A stretch of 64,000 nt of DNA. It comes from Agrypnia vestita (taxonomy: Eukaryota; Arthropoda; Insecta; Trichoptera; Phryganeidae). This document shows positions 49,371-60,373 of the stretch, one piece after another (the first letter of the stretch is position 1; every line of letters begins with the position of its first letter). The stretch covers positions 41,268 to 105,267 of the forward strand of contig JADDOH010002594.1 of assembly GCA_016648135.1 (NCBI GenBank), in the 5' to 3' direction. The position numbers and the translations under genes were made by a program. The notes beneath the pieces are model-generated. The model was not told the DNA's origin, did not search any database, and saw only the letters and a program-made list of their open reading frames with translations.

Positions 49371-49510
49371 TATTCTTACTATTTTAATGCGAAGCTAAAC
49401 GCTTGTGCTATGAAAATAGAACTAACTTGATGGTGTCTTAGAACGGGACTCGAACCACCTATCAGCAGATCACTAGAAGAGCGTCATGCTTTTCGATCCG
49501 GGCGGTCTGT

Positions 49511-50954
49511 TCCGACAGCTTCGCTCTGCCGCAAACGCAACCTCACAATTCTCATGTTTCGACTAAAATTACATAAAATCATGCTATATTTAAAGCGCAT
49601 AGAAAAAATATAATTTCATATGCACTTGTTAATTATTTCTCCCACAGCGCCCTGATGTAATATTATGGCAAAATTGTCATTGTCGCGTTGGACCATTGAA
49701 AGATAAATATTGTTGGAATATTTTTATATTTGACGTTTGACGGGTAACCGTCATGTAATTCTTTCTCCCTTTGACCATACCACCGACGTACACCTACGTC
49801 ACGATTATTTTTTTATTTTATTTTCGTCTATTTAATGTTGGGATAAAGATCTTACGTCCTAATATTGCTATTTTCGAAATACGGGCGATCGTATCTACTT
49901 CTAAATGTATTATTCATTATTTCCTATTTACTTAGGATATTACACATTGTTAATAATAATTGTAGGTACTCAACATTATACTTTCTGCCATATTTCAATG
50001 ATTATTTTTTGCAATTACCTTATTCTCGATATATTATATCTATCCATGTTTTTTTTTTTAATTTAAAAATGGTATCTTGTTTCTCTCCTGTTAGAAACAT
50101 TTTCAACAATATTTACACCAAATAGTTTTTATACTTCAATATTATTATATAACAAAATATAAAGGATCTGCCTTTCAAACAACGAGATTTTCATATCCTA
50201 TTGAAAAGCTTATAAAAGCTTATATTATATTTCAGCCGTCTTTGTTTAATATTGATTTATAATATAATTGTTACCTGTATTTTCAGATGTGAAAATGTGT
50301 TTCTATTTATGATTATTTATGTTGATATATTTTTGTAATATTTTGTTTAAGTGTTATGTTAATTTATGTTTTAATTGCTAGATGTAAAAATGCATTCTTT
50401 TTGAAACTAAATAAAAAAAAATATACAAACAAACAAATGTAAATAATATAAATTAATAAATCAATTTTAAAATAATTAATGTTATCGAAAATTACTTATT
50501 CTAATTAATAATAATAATCTAATTAATACCTACGACAAAGTTTATTGCATTTCTCACACCTTGAAAAACGGTTTAAATTTCAATACAATTTTTTTTTGTA
50601 ATTTTACGCTGGATACCATGCACTGAAATATTTTACTGCATATGAATCAGGCAACGTCTTTTACCTCAAAGTTTAAAAATGGCTTAAGGTTTTGATGCGG
50701 TTTTCTGCAACGTATTGAAGAGATCACCTTGAAATATTATATGTAAAGGATGTCCAAACGAGAGTATGTATATTTAGTTTCCGAATAACTTGTCTACAAA
50801 AGAAACAATTTTCATTTATATATTATAATAAATAGCTGTGTGTGATTTATTTAAACCTGGGTATTTTTGGAATTTAATTAAACCTTCAGTAGTCAAGCCT
50901 CAATGTATGTTTAAGCGAAAAAAAATACGAATAGCCACCTCTGCTAGCTATATA
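49511..50954. other. AT-rich, nothing recognised
   Basis: No gene or repeat supported; the frame at 49.9-50.1 kb has no family resemblance. Confidence 0.4.
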
Positions 50955-51373
50955 CAGGATGTCCCATATCTCGACATCAAACCGAAATCGGGTGATAGGC
51001 AAAGTCGTAATAATTATCAGAAAAATATTTGAAAAATCTAAGTCATGTGTTTTAAAATTATAAGCATTTTAAAAAAATCAAAAAAATCTACACCCTGTGA
51101 CGGTCTTTTCACTCCTGTTGCTACAAATCTTTATTTTTCTTTATTTTTTTATTATTATGTAATCCTGAATAATGCTTCTTTAAACTTTTGTCAAAAATTC
51201 AAAGCCAACTGTTCCAACTTGGAAGAAAATGTCACTTTTTGACCAAACCAAGTATTCAAAATCAAACTTTGCCCAGTTTTAACTGACTGTTTTTTTTTTT
51301 TTTTAATATTTTTCTGATAACTATTATGACTTGGCCTATCACCCGGCTTGACGTCGAGATACGGGACACCCTA
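50955..51373. mobile_element. MITE-like foldback (419 bp), CAGGRTGTCCC ends
   Basis: Inverted arms of about 75 bases: CAGGATGTCCCATATCTCGA, then 'aatcgggtgataggcaaagt' and 'aattatcagaaaaata', mirror at 51,300-51,373. AT flanks (TATA left, TAGA right) suggest a short AT target. No transposase. Confidence 0.8.
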
Positions 51374-52142
51374 TAGATATCCATTCACAAGTAATTGTCA
51401 TTTTCAAGGCGTTCGCCAGTAATGACGCCGTTCTTGTGTCAACTGGATCGTGTATGAAAGGATGCAAGTGGAGATTCAAAATTGATGTGGAGATGACCAA
51501 CTTATTACCAAAAATCAATACCTACCTTTCTTGTAACTAACATTTCAGTAATACTTTCACTCATAGCACTGGGGATTTCCAATGAACAAGAGTACGAGAT
51601 ATTGGACGATTCGTCACCAAATTTCTTACGTTATTTACGCCGAATCATCTTAATTGTACATTGATTTTGGTAATAAGATTTCAATATTAAAATGCGTTGT
51701 TGTAGCATGCATCTTTTCATGGTGAATTCAAATCGTCTTTTAATGACATCTGTCAATTACAGATTGACAGTGACAAAATCCTCAGATATTTCGGACAATT
51801 CAAATATAGCTGATCTCATGGAGAAATGTTGTATTTTCCAACAATTCATATGATGGTGGTACAACATGAAGAGACACGAGCAGTGTCGAAAGTAAGTCGA
51901 AAAAAAATCGTAAGCGCAAATTGAATACGAAACTTATGCTATGATGAATATGTTAAAAGAATGTACGAGAGGCTTTTAGTATTCAGATGTTCTACGCAAA
52001 ACCCGCTAAGTTAACAAAACCACAACTCCAAGTAAAGTATTTGTCTTCACCCGTGAACAAATAGTGTAGACAAATAATCTCCGCTACGATTGTAATATTT
52101 GCAATTCGCAAAAACACACTCTTTAAATATTTTAAAATAAAT
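51374..52142. other. Non-coding, nothing recognised
   Basis: No gene or repeat supported. Confidence 0.4.
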
Positions 52143-52205
52143 TTGTTAAATATGACCGAATGTTAGTTAAATCAGTATAAACCACTACCAGATTTTAGAC
52201 GTTTT

Positions 52206-52239
52206 GACCGGTTTTGAGACGTACCCGTATCTTCGTCAG
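52206..52239 (-). ncRNA. Hammerhead-like core, left arm, one invariant base lost
   Basis: Minus strand CTGACGA, extra A, GATAC/GTCTC (imperfect), AAA where GAA is expected, then ACCGGT and C. Confidence 0.4.
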
Positions 52240-52354
52240 GACCAACACAAGCAAGCTTGTCCTTTACAAGATTGTCACACGTGTGACAAATATTGGTGAA
52301 ACGTTAACAATACTATGGTTTTGGTGCATAGTGTTGTGAACATAGTAGTGTAGT

Positions 52355-52494
52355 AAAAATGTTCTCAGGTTTTCAGAATCTTTTCAGAATCTTCTGCGTA
52401 TGATATTCTGCCGTATATATGTGACTTATCTAGTCAAGAGGTCAGAGAGGTCACATATACATGGCAAAATATCCCAGAAAACTACACACAGATG
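52355..52494. mobile_element. 140-bp palindromic element nested in the 52-kb palindrome
   Basis: 'aaaaatgttctcaggttttc', 'gatattctgccgtatatatg' and, inverted, 'cacatatacatggcaaaata' match the 28.3-kb element with its ribozyme centre deleted. Flanked by a perfect 13-bp duplication ATAGTAGTGTAGT (52342-52354, 52495-52507) of the host palindrome. Confidence 0.8.
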
Positions 52495-52514
52495 ATAGTA
52501 GTGTAGTGTTGGTC

Positions 52515-52548
52515 CTAACGAAGAGACGGGTACGTTTCGAAACCGGTA
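52515..52548 (+). ncRNA. Hammerhead-like core, right arm, one invariant base lost
   Basis: CTAACGA (A for the invariant G of CUGANGA), extra A, GAGAC/GTTTC with loop GGGTAC, GAA, the self-complementary ACCGGT and A. Confidence 0.4.
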
Positions 52549-52646
52549 GACTTAAAATCTGGTAGTGTAATACTAATTTAACTAAAACTCTGTTATAATG
52601 TCTGACCACAAAGTTAATGCTTTTAATATTAAAAATATTAATAAAA

Positions 52647-52883
52647 TTGTTAAATATGAATTGAAAAACACTTTTTTATCCCACTGTATATTTTATTTTG
52701 AGTTAAAACGTTTTCGAAAGACAACCCTGTCATTATCAATAACTTATTTCATTGCTCAATAAATTATGTCATCTAGTTGAAATAAGTTTTTTAATAATCA
52801 GAGATTGTCCCTCGAAATCTTTTTAACCCAAAATAAAACATACGGCTGAAAAAAAATTTTTTTTTTTCAATTCATATTTAACC
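52647..52883. mobile_element. Small palindromic element with degenerate hammerhead traces
   Basis: Arms 'aaatatgaattgaaaaa' and 'tttttcaattcatattt', and 'tattttattttgagttaaaa' against 'taacccaaaataaaa', invert around about 52,765. The left arm (minus, 52,690-52,730) retains GAA and AACGTT after a TGACA..TGTC stem, but CTGANGA has decayed to TTGATAA. It directly adjoins the preceding palindrome. Confidence 0.6.
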
Positions 52884-53710
52884 GACTTAAAAATGAATTT
52901 CCACAAAGTATCACACGAATCTGAACAATTGACGTAATTACAGCAGTTTCCAAGTTTTTTGTAAAAAAATATGCTTCAAAATCAATTCATCGTTGTTATC
53001 CTTGTTACCCTTGCATTGCTACCCTTGCTCTTTGAAATGCATAATGCATTTTAAATTCGTGACATTCGCCCACACGAAAAAATACAAGAGCTTCAAATAA
53101 ATTAATGAATTGATTGCGGTGACAAAACTGTTGCATATACCCTTTCCCCGTTTTATGGCGCCGCAGTTTGGCCAGCCCCTTTCTATCTGCTGTGACGACA
53201 GGGTTCGAATGATTGGTAGGGTCGCAGTGGTACACTCCCTACTGGAAGAAATGTGCTGCGTAACGCCACGTTATATACCGTCAGCAACACTACCAACATG
53301 TCCGACTCTCTAGCGTCCACGAGTGGCCATCAGAAAACCCCGAGAACCGCGGGCAATGTGATGACCACCATTAAAACACCTTTAATATAAACCTTGATTA
53401 ATGATGTCCCCCTGGAATGAAACCCAGCATTGTATTCTTGAAAAATTTAAAGGTAATCAAAATATTCTGAATCAGAAAGATATCGACAAAAGCGAATGCG
53501 TATATGAATATTGATGATTGTTACATTATCTAAATAAACAAGTTACCTTTTGACATATCCCGAAAATGAATATTTATTCCAGCACTCTATCCCCGCATAT
53601 TCCCTCAAGCCGAGTATTCCTAGTTCTTCCTTACCTGTAAAAAGAAGAAAAATTCTCATTGAAAAATATTGTATCGTAAAGTCGTCAACCTTGAGGTGAT
53701 CGTCTTGCAA
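52884..53710. other. Non-coding; part GC-richer
   Basis: 53,110-53,370 is G+C richer, with open frames on both strands and no family match, so it is not called as a gene. 53,385-53,470 matches 24,494-24,580. Confidence 0.35.
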
Positions 53711-54307
53711 AGTGAGCGAATTTCATCATTTTTTCTCATATCTTCTCTTGCGCTTTTTATCACATTTTTGTATGGAAATATATTTATTACATTAAAATTT
53801 ATTCATCAGGTTCCATAACATATTACAAATGCGGATATCTTATTAAAATGACACAAACTAAATTATCTAATCATTTAATAAAAAATCAAACTTGTGATGT
53901 TTTAAAAATGTTCCACTATATGTAAAAAGGGCAGATAAAAACATACAAAAAATTAAAAACAGTGTTTTTTAAAACATAAATTGTAAGTATCGAACTGACA
54001 AATTTTACAATAATTTTAATCAATTTAGGATTATCGTTTACATTGTAATATTGTTGAAAAAAAAGACATCTCACGAGGCCATTCAGTCATAAAAGGTCCA
54101 CAAAGTGGAGCAATTTTCATCATTTTTAAAAATAGTAAGTTCGGTTATTTATTAAATGATTAAAATTTTCATTTTTGTCATTTTAATAAGATATCCGTAT
54201 TTCAAATGTATGAAACAATAAATTATAATATGACATCTTTCCATACAAAAATGTGATAAAAAAACGCTAGAGAAAGTATGAGAAAAAATTATGAAATTTG
54301 CTCACTT
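53711..54307. mobile_element. Foldback element, copy 2 (about 600 bp)
   Basis: Arms 'gtgagcgaatttcatcattt', 'tttgtatggaaatat' and 'cggatatcttattaaaatga' are mirrored at 54,120-54,307, with the same sequence as the 1.1-kb foldback. The inner arms are shortened and the centre (53,920-53,970) differs, so it is a deletion derivative or sister family. Confidence 0.8.
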
Positions 54308-54582
54308 TTTGCCTTAAATTTATTTTAAACCATTATATTACACACTTTATTATATTTCAAAGGCAATAAAATATTTAATATAATCTTATATTCAAAAACA
54401 TTTCGTGACATTTTCATTAATCAAAATAAATATCTTTCTTTAAAAACGCAACTACCTAAATAAAATTTACAGACTATACGGGTAATTTTGGCTTAATCGG
54501 ATAAACCTGTAGCATGTTCCAGATTGTTCCGGTGACGACTTATTTTTTCGATACATATAATTATCTAAATTAGATTTAATTA
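54308..54582. other. AT-rich, nothing recognised
   Basis: Spacer between repeats; nothing supported. Confidence 0.4.
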
Positions 54583-54712
54583 AGATAAATTATAGAGACG
54601 AGGCCATTTTTCTGAAGAACGTAGGTATATGAAAGTCTCTTTTACGACAGCCCAGGCCTATATGAGTTGGCGTAAGTGATCACTCTACACAATGCAACGT
54701 TCACTTATTTCA
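54583..54712. mobile_element. TIR family D, terminal fragment
   Basis: 'attatagagacgaggccatt', 'gaaagtctcttttac' and 'gtgatcactctacacaatgc' match the D terminus; the other end is missing. Confidence 0.65.
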
Positions 54713-55012
54713 AAAAAACAAACTACAAAATTAATCTAAAAAACTAAGAAACTAATCAACTGATTTCTAAGTCTAGTAACAGTCCTTTTGGATTTATCAA
54801 AACTTGTATAAAGTATGTAAATGATAACATCACCATTACTTTTATTTTATTGTTTAATCTTAATATTCTATATACTGAGTTAAAATGGGTCGTATACCTA
54901 TAGTTATTAAAAATTGAATTAAATCGCTTCTTAGGAACATTTAATGTTATGTTTTCTAAACAAATGCGGAATCAATATTACCATAAACCTTATTATGTGG
55001 ATACTGTCACTG

Positions 55013-55565
55013 GGTCGCCGCGGTGGGAGACAAATGAAACACTTAAATTTTATTAAAATTTTATTTTATGCACAAAAGTCACTGGACACTAATTTTATTG
55101 GAGTAAAGTTCTTTAATTCACACTAATTTTGCTCTAGTCACTCGTCTGTAGGACAATTGTACTCGTATACTAGAATATTCGCACGTCTTTAGCTTTATTA
55201 TGCTGCCTCTTATCACACCGATCACTGTCCAACGCCTGATAGGAACTCTCTTAATTTATTTCACTGGCCGCTTATAATTTAAACTAGTCGCCCGTTTTCT
55301 ATTAAATCGCAGAACTGTCACATTAAAATTTATTCTGCAATGGCGTCGTCCCGTTTATATAAAGTTTCGGGTTTCCAGATATTTCGCGAAAATAGTCGGT
55401 ATTTCCATCATTTATTCTAGACCCCTCTATTAATTTCCAATTTATTTTAAAACATCAAGAGTGCTGTGAAATCCTCGATTACGCGTCATTCTTTCTGTTT
55501 CTACGGTCTAATGATAAAACATTGATTGAGTTATTTTTTTCCTAACTTCGGAGTTGCCAACATTG
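55013..55565 (-). mobile_element. LTR-like dispersed repeat, copy 3 of 3
   Basis: Begins 'gccgcggtgggagacaaatg', then 'tctttaattcacactaattt' and 'tgtgaaatcctcgatta'. On the minus strand TTTATATAAACGGG near 55,350 looks like a core promoter. Next to its end the minus strand reads GGCGACCCAGTGACAG, which could be a primer-binding site at an LTR border. No gag/pol follows. Confidence 0.4.
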
Positions 55566-55763
55566 AAATATTCTTTGTATTATTTATAAGTACCTATTAT
55601 TGTGTTATTCCTTCAATATCTGCCCTTTTCGTTCTTATTAATGGAAGATCATAAATTCCAGTCCATCATATCCTGTAGACTTAAGTTGTACTTCAGGAGA
55701 CAGAGGAATATAAAAAAATAAAACTGGCGCAAAATGAAGTATTTTTGCAGCCTCATTTATTTT

Positions 55764-55826
55764 GGCACCGCCTCGCTTCGGTGCCGCCTCGTCTTGGTGC
55801 CGCCTCGTCTTGGTGCCGCCTCGTCT
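55764..55826 (+). repeat. 16-bp GC-rich minisatellite (x3.9)
   Basis: Unit GGTGCCGCCTCGTCTT at 55764, 55780, 55796 and 55812. The first unit has three changes and the last is one base short. A 16-base period is not a multiple of three, so it is not coding. It is set in a GC-rich stretch (55,760-55,890). Confidence 0.85.
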
Positions 55827-56825
55827 GGTGTCCGGCACCAACCGCCGCGCCGGCTGCTCGTCAGCCCGCGAGTCGCATCCGCGGGATTAATGGCTCCTTT
55901 TATATCGCTTCAAAGAGATATTTCAAAGAAGGATTTATTATTCCAGCGAGATATTCCTCCGTGTTGTATTTATTTGACAGAATTTCCCAGGGTCGCTTAA
56001 GCGCTTAAACAAAATAACATTTTGACCGGCAGGTGGTATTATAATTACAACAGTTTTATTATTTATGTTAGGCATTATTTTAAAGTTTATATATATTTTT
56101 TAATTTAAAATTTCCTCTAGTCATAATATAGCTTTACAGAATCCATTGAGCCTGTAATATTTCCGTAATTCCTTTTTGTGACATTGACACATAACATAAC
56201 AAACGGACATTTGCAACATAAATTCTTGCATGACATTAACTTTAGGCTGTAAATTCTGATGTAACATATTGCGATTCTGCGATGACCCTTGACAATGCCT
56301 CTCAACCGCCTTGTTCGAATACTCCGGTCTTTTTTTTCTTCATGCTCAATCAAGAACATTCTTTGTCAGCTGCGCCACTTGTGATATCTACTGGGCATCT
56401 GTATACTGGGCATCTCAGTAAAATATCTGAATTTCTTCAAGGCTTACTTGTTACGTACAAAATACAACAACATTTCGACAAGGTACAATTAACGGTTCGT
56501 ATAAGCTCTCCAAGTGCGTGCTGTCGTTATGACTTTCTCAATGGCGCTCGCCCGCAAGCGTCCCTTTTAATCCCATTTTCCCTATCCATCTCCCTTCTCT
56601 TTCAAGTGCTCAGACAGTCCATCCAGAAACAAAATATCAGATTTTTTTTTTAAAATACTAAATAACGTGACTGACAGCCCTGCGCTTAAAACATTAATTT
56701 AATATGCATGGACCTACTATAAACACAAGAGTAGCTACATTATTTTATTTAATCAATAATATTACAAATGCGGAATATAATTTGCCACACTGCAGGATTC
56801 AAAAACTTAATAATATACATATGGT
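55827..56825. other. Non-coding, nothing recognised
   Basis: Open frames at 56.28-56.65 kb (123 codons, plus) and elsewhere have no family resemblance. A TATATCGC run near 55,900 and the GC-rich start could be promoter or LTR. Not resolved. Confidence 0.35.
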
Positions 56826-57076
56826 GGGTGGAGGCCCGCTGTGGTTTCAAGCCGCCCGCGCCCGCATCGACCAAAACGACTAATCAGGAGCTCAGTGCGG
56901 GCCACGTCAATCAACCAATTAGAAGCCCGATGCGACCGACGATGCACCGGCCGCCCGCTCGCCGGTACCACCACCACTCTTTCGCCGACCGCCGTAGCCT
57001 ACGCCACGCACCCATTGTACTCCGTCCTTCATTATTGTAAACTGTTCTCGGAATAAACCGACCGATTACAATGTGA
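56826..57076 (+). mobile_element. Possible solo LTR
   Basis: GC-rich block starting TGGTGGGTGGAGG, with AATAAA near 57,053 shortly before 'ccgaccgattaca', the layout of an LTR R-U5 end (TG...CA). No flanking duplication was found, so this is tentative. Confidence 0.3.
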
Positions 57077-58055
57077 GTATTTCTATATGAGTATGTCACA
57101 TACATCTAAACAGTAAAGTCGAGCGCATTTAAACAACTGACATAGTATGCCAGTCTCTTACAGATGCACATGATCTCATAATACACAACACGCACCTTCA
57201 TCATCACTCAGAGATGAGACGCACAACTTCAATTTATCAGTACACACATTTGTAATATACTATATACCAGTGTAGAAATTTTTAATGTAAGTTGTTTATC
57301 GAATAAAACTATTTTTTTAATGTTATTGCCCATGACAGTGAAGTACTGTCAGCTGAACGAAGCGGAAGGCCATTATAGAAAACATAGAAAGTTGAATTTT
57401 GATAAAAGGCCGTAAATAATTTTACGGCCTTGTCAGATTGTGGGCCCTCGTCAGATAGTGCGGAAAGTTGAGATGTGATCGATTTTTTTTTTGAGGTTGA
57501 AGATTAAACGGACACCATTTTCTTAAGATGCTCTACATCGACATCCAGATAACACACATCAGCATCGTGTATGCATATATGTGAGGGGTATAAAAGGAAA
57601 GGCAGCAATATCAAAAAAAAATTATGTTTTGTATGCAGTCACCGAGGATGCAGAATGTACTGAATTCAAGATTTTATAAGAAATATACTTCTGACGCTTC
57701 CGAAATCATGTTTCCAAATCAATATTAAAAGCAAGGATATATCCTCGCAGTTTAAAAAGCAAAGGCCCATATCCACTTCAACCAATCAACGCTCAAGGAT
57801 GTGTCACGTGACAAAATGGCCACGTGAGAGCCTAAGTGAGAGTTGATTTCAATATAGACTGAAACATAACAGAGAAGACAACAATATCTTATAATGTAAA
57901 TATACACATACATACATACACAAAAGGATATTTCAGATGTAATTGTTTTCACAAACTTATTTCCATTAAGACGTAAGTTTCGTAGTTTCAGATAAATTTC
58001 TGTTTAAATTTAAACCTGTACACCTGTACGTTCACCTCTTTTTATTTTTTAAAAT
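57077..58055. other. AT-rich with one perfect hairpin
   Basis: 57406-57431 forms an 11-bp perfect stem (AAGGCCGTAAA) with TAAT loop. (CATA)n lies near 57,910. No gene supported. Confidence 0.4.
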
Positions 58056-58212
58056 AGAAACGCAAATATGGAATACGGGTTGCATCAATATTCTTACTAT
58101 TTTCAAACTAAGCTAAAAGCTTAAGCTATGAAAATAGGACTAACTTGCCGGTGTCCTGGAATGGGGCTCGAACCATGACATGACCACTTTACCAACAAGC
58201 AACAACCATCTC
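58056..58212 (-). mobile_element. tRNA-derived SINE, family A (copy A5)
   Basis: Minus strand: head 'gcttgttggtaaagtggtca', B box GGTTCGAGCCCC, then 'aagttagtcctattttcata', body 'agtttgaaaatagtaagaat' and a tail near 58,056. Confidence 0.85.
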
Positions 58213-60373
58213 AGTCAGATATTGCTCCCTTTGCTTTTATACCCCTTATGTAACGCATGAAGTAGCAATACTTAAGTATAAGCTAGTATATGTATCACAT
58301 GAAAATAAAAAAAATCGTTTCGTAGCACCCTGAAAAGTGTGACTTAAACTTATTCAATGAAATATAATAGAATATGAAGTGATCACGTACATGAATCCAA
58401 ATCTCGAACAAAGCCGGGTTGCAGTGCTGGTACATTATACTCGTAGTTCTTAAATGTAATAAACTTATAAAATTACAGCTCTATAATTAAAGCTTAGGAG
58501 AAGTTAGGGGTGTATAAAATAACCGCGGAAAAGATAAGATCGTAGTTTAGTAACAAATGAAACTTCCTTCACATTTAGCCTTAATCAAATACCCTTAATA
58601 ATATTACAATCAGACAAATTAATCATTGCCTTTTCATCCCTCGCCTCCAAAAGCTACGTGATAAATTAAGGAAGATGAATTAATACATTGACAAAAGAAC
58701 AGAAAACAAATAGAATCTAATGAACTCATGAAAGAAATAGCTCATTTTTGGACCATATCCACGGATGAGAGTTTTGTGAGATTTTCGAATGGAGACAAAC
58801 TCTGAGACAGGGATTATATATTACCAGCAGTGGTGTGCAGTGAGTAGATTGAAGCATGACTTTTGATATTATCAAAAAAAAATCATAATGAAATATATAT
58901 AAATCGCAATATTCGATCATTTAAATATTTTATATCGATGTTCTTTTCTAAAATATATGTTCACGTTAAAGTCATGCTTCAATGTAGGTACTAACTGCAC
59001 GCGCCTGATCACGAGAGTCTAAAAAATTGATGACTTCACATTATCGAAATTTCTGAAACAGTCCATATGAATTTAGAATCAACGACACTGTTCTCGAAGA
59101 AAAAAAAAACAAAAAAGAAAAAAACATGAAGAAACTAGTAGAACGTTCTCTTTGCATAGCGAAACCAATTTTTTTTTTAAAAACTTGGAGATTGACAAAC
59201 ATTGTAATGAAGATTCTAGTGACGTTAACTAGTGCGAACCTCTGTGAAATATTCTAGAAACAATTAGTGTGTGTCAATTAAAAATGGTGCTCCGATTAAA
59301 TTCATGTCCAACAACTTTGTGAAGTAAAAAATATTTATTATCGTTTTTATTGTTTGATTTGCCTCCCACAGCCACAATCCCATGTCACTCTTGTAATATA
59401 TATAATAATATCAATAATGAGGTTTAATATATATAATTATATCAATAATAATTTCAATAATGAGGTTATTATAACATAACCCATTGGGGGGCAGTAAGAC
59501 TTGATTCAAGAAAGTTCCGCCGCTCTTACTTCATTACATATTGACCGCAAATTATTCTTGAGTATACCTGCCGTATGTCATTATTTTCAAGTTCAATATT
59601 ATTAATCGTCTATTTTGAGTTGTTTTATTTTTAATATACCTCTACTCTATTTTTGTAATGTGTTATTCTTTTTTATAAAATTGCATGCTGCATACCCTTA
59701 ATTGGAAAATTCACGTAATATTTTTTTTGCTTTTATTAAATGTAAGTATTATCAACGCCTCTTTAATGAAAGTTAAATAAAATTCCTACCCTTAAGATGT
59801 AATACGCAAATTTCCGCGTAGTCGGATTTTCCACGTAAAACGGGATAAATCTTTCCAGAGAAAACATCCGAACGTACGTGCGGTAACCATGCGTCACGTA
59901 CACGCCAGCCTCATGAGGGGCCCTCGCGGGGTTTCAGAACTTTGTCCCGCAGGTATAGTAACGAAGCGTACACGATGGTAAATGCTTAAGTCATTAAGTT
60001 AAATCTTATATACATTTTAGTGAGATGGCGTATATACAAATATTGTGTTCAAAAAACGTAAACACACAAGGGTTGTAAGCACATTTTTTTTTCGGGCAGA
60101 ATTTACGTTTAAAAAAACAAATTAGAAATCTTTTTCAATAATACGATATCCACGACTGTTGTCCAAGAGCATAATCATTCGAGGTAGAGGGGGAAATGGA
60201 TTATTTTCATAATTGTAATTTTATTACTTGAATACAATATTTTTATTTAATTGAATATTGAGAATATACAAATAGTAAACAATATCTCACTTCTAAATCT
60301 ATATCTAATTCCATATCACATATCTCGGCATCTTTTAGAAAAAAAATGATGTACGTACATACATATCGATACA
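58213..60373. other. AT-rich intergenic sequence
   Basis: No gene supported. 59,880-59,960 is briefly GC-richer. Confidence 0.4.

Larger units (their letters stand above)
48794..49371 (-). mobile_element. Penelope-like element fragment, 5'-truncated
   Basis: Flanked by a perfect 9-bp duplication ATTCTTACT (48785-48793, 49372-49380) within a SINE. It carries the GIY-YIG coding end at its 5' side and a hammerhead-like core in its 3' untranslated part. The truncation falls directly at the GIY-YIG start (TAC AGA GTG CCA), consistent with incomplete target-primed reverse transcription. Confidence 0.85.
48748..49510 (-). mobile_element. tRNA-derived SINE, family A (copy A4), split by a PLE
   Basis: On the minus strand the head and B box (GGTTCGAGTCCCG) and body ('catagcacaagcgtttagct') lie at 49,372-49,510, and the tail ('gcaacatgtaggtattccgt') at 48,748-48,793. 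Between them sits a 578-bp PLE fragment. The shared SINE word 'attcttact' is duplicated at both junctions. Confidence 0.85.
52156..52646. mobile_element. Palindromic hammerhead-bearing element, second copy, with nested insertion
   Basis: Related to 18.7-19.2 kb ('aaaccactaccagattttag' mirrored as 'aaaatctggtagtg', 'tcttcgtcaggaccaaca'). Flanked by a perfect 13-bp duplication TTGTTAAATATGA (52143-52155, 52647-52659). Its right arm is split by a 140-bp member of the other palindrome family. Both hammerhead cores are slightly damaged. Confidence 0.75.

Noticed and set aside
53005..53313. Overlapping sense and antisense frames of 67-76 codons
   Set aside because: Neither strand shows a known domain; the GC-richer composition alone does not support a gene.
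56282..56653. 123-codon plus-strand frame
   Set aside because: The longest frame in its area but no domain, no codon-bias signal and no splice or promoter context; may be repeat-derived.
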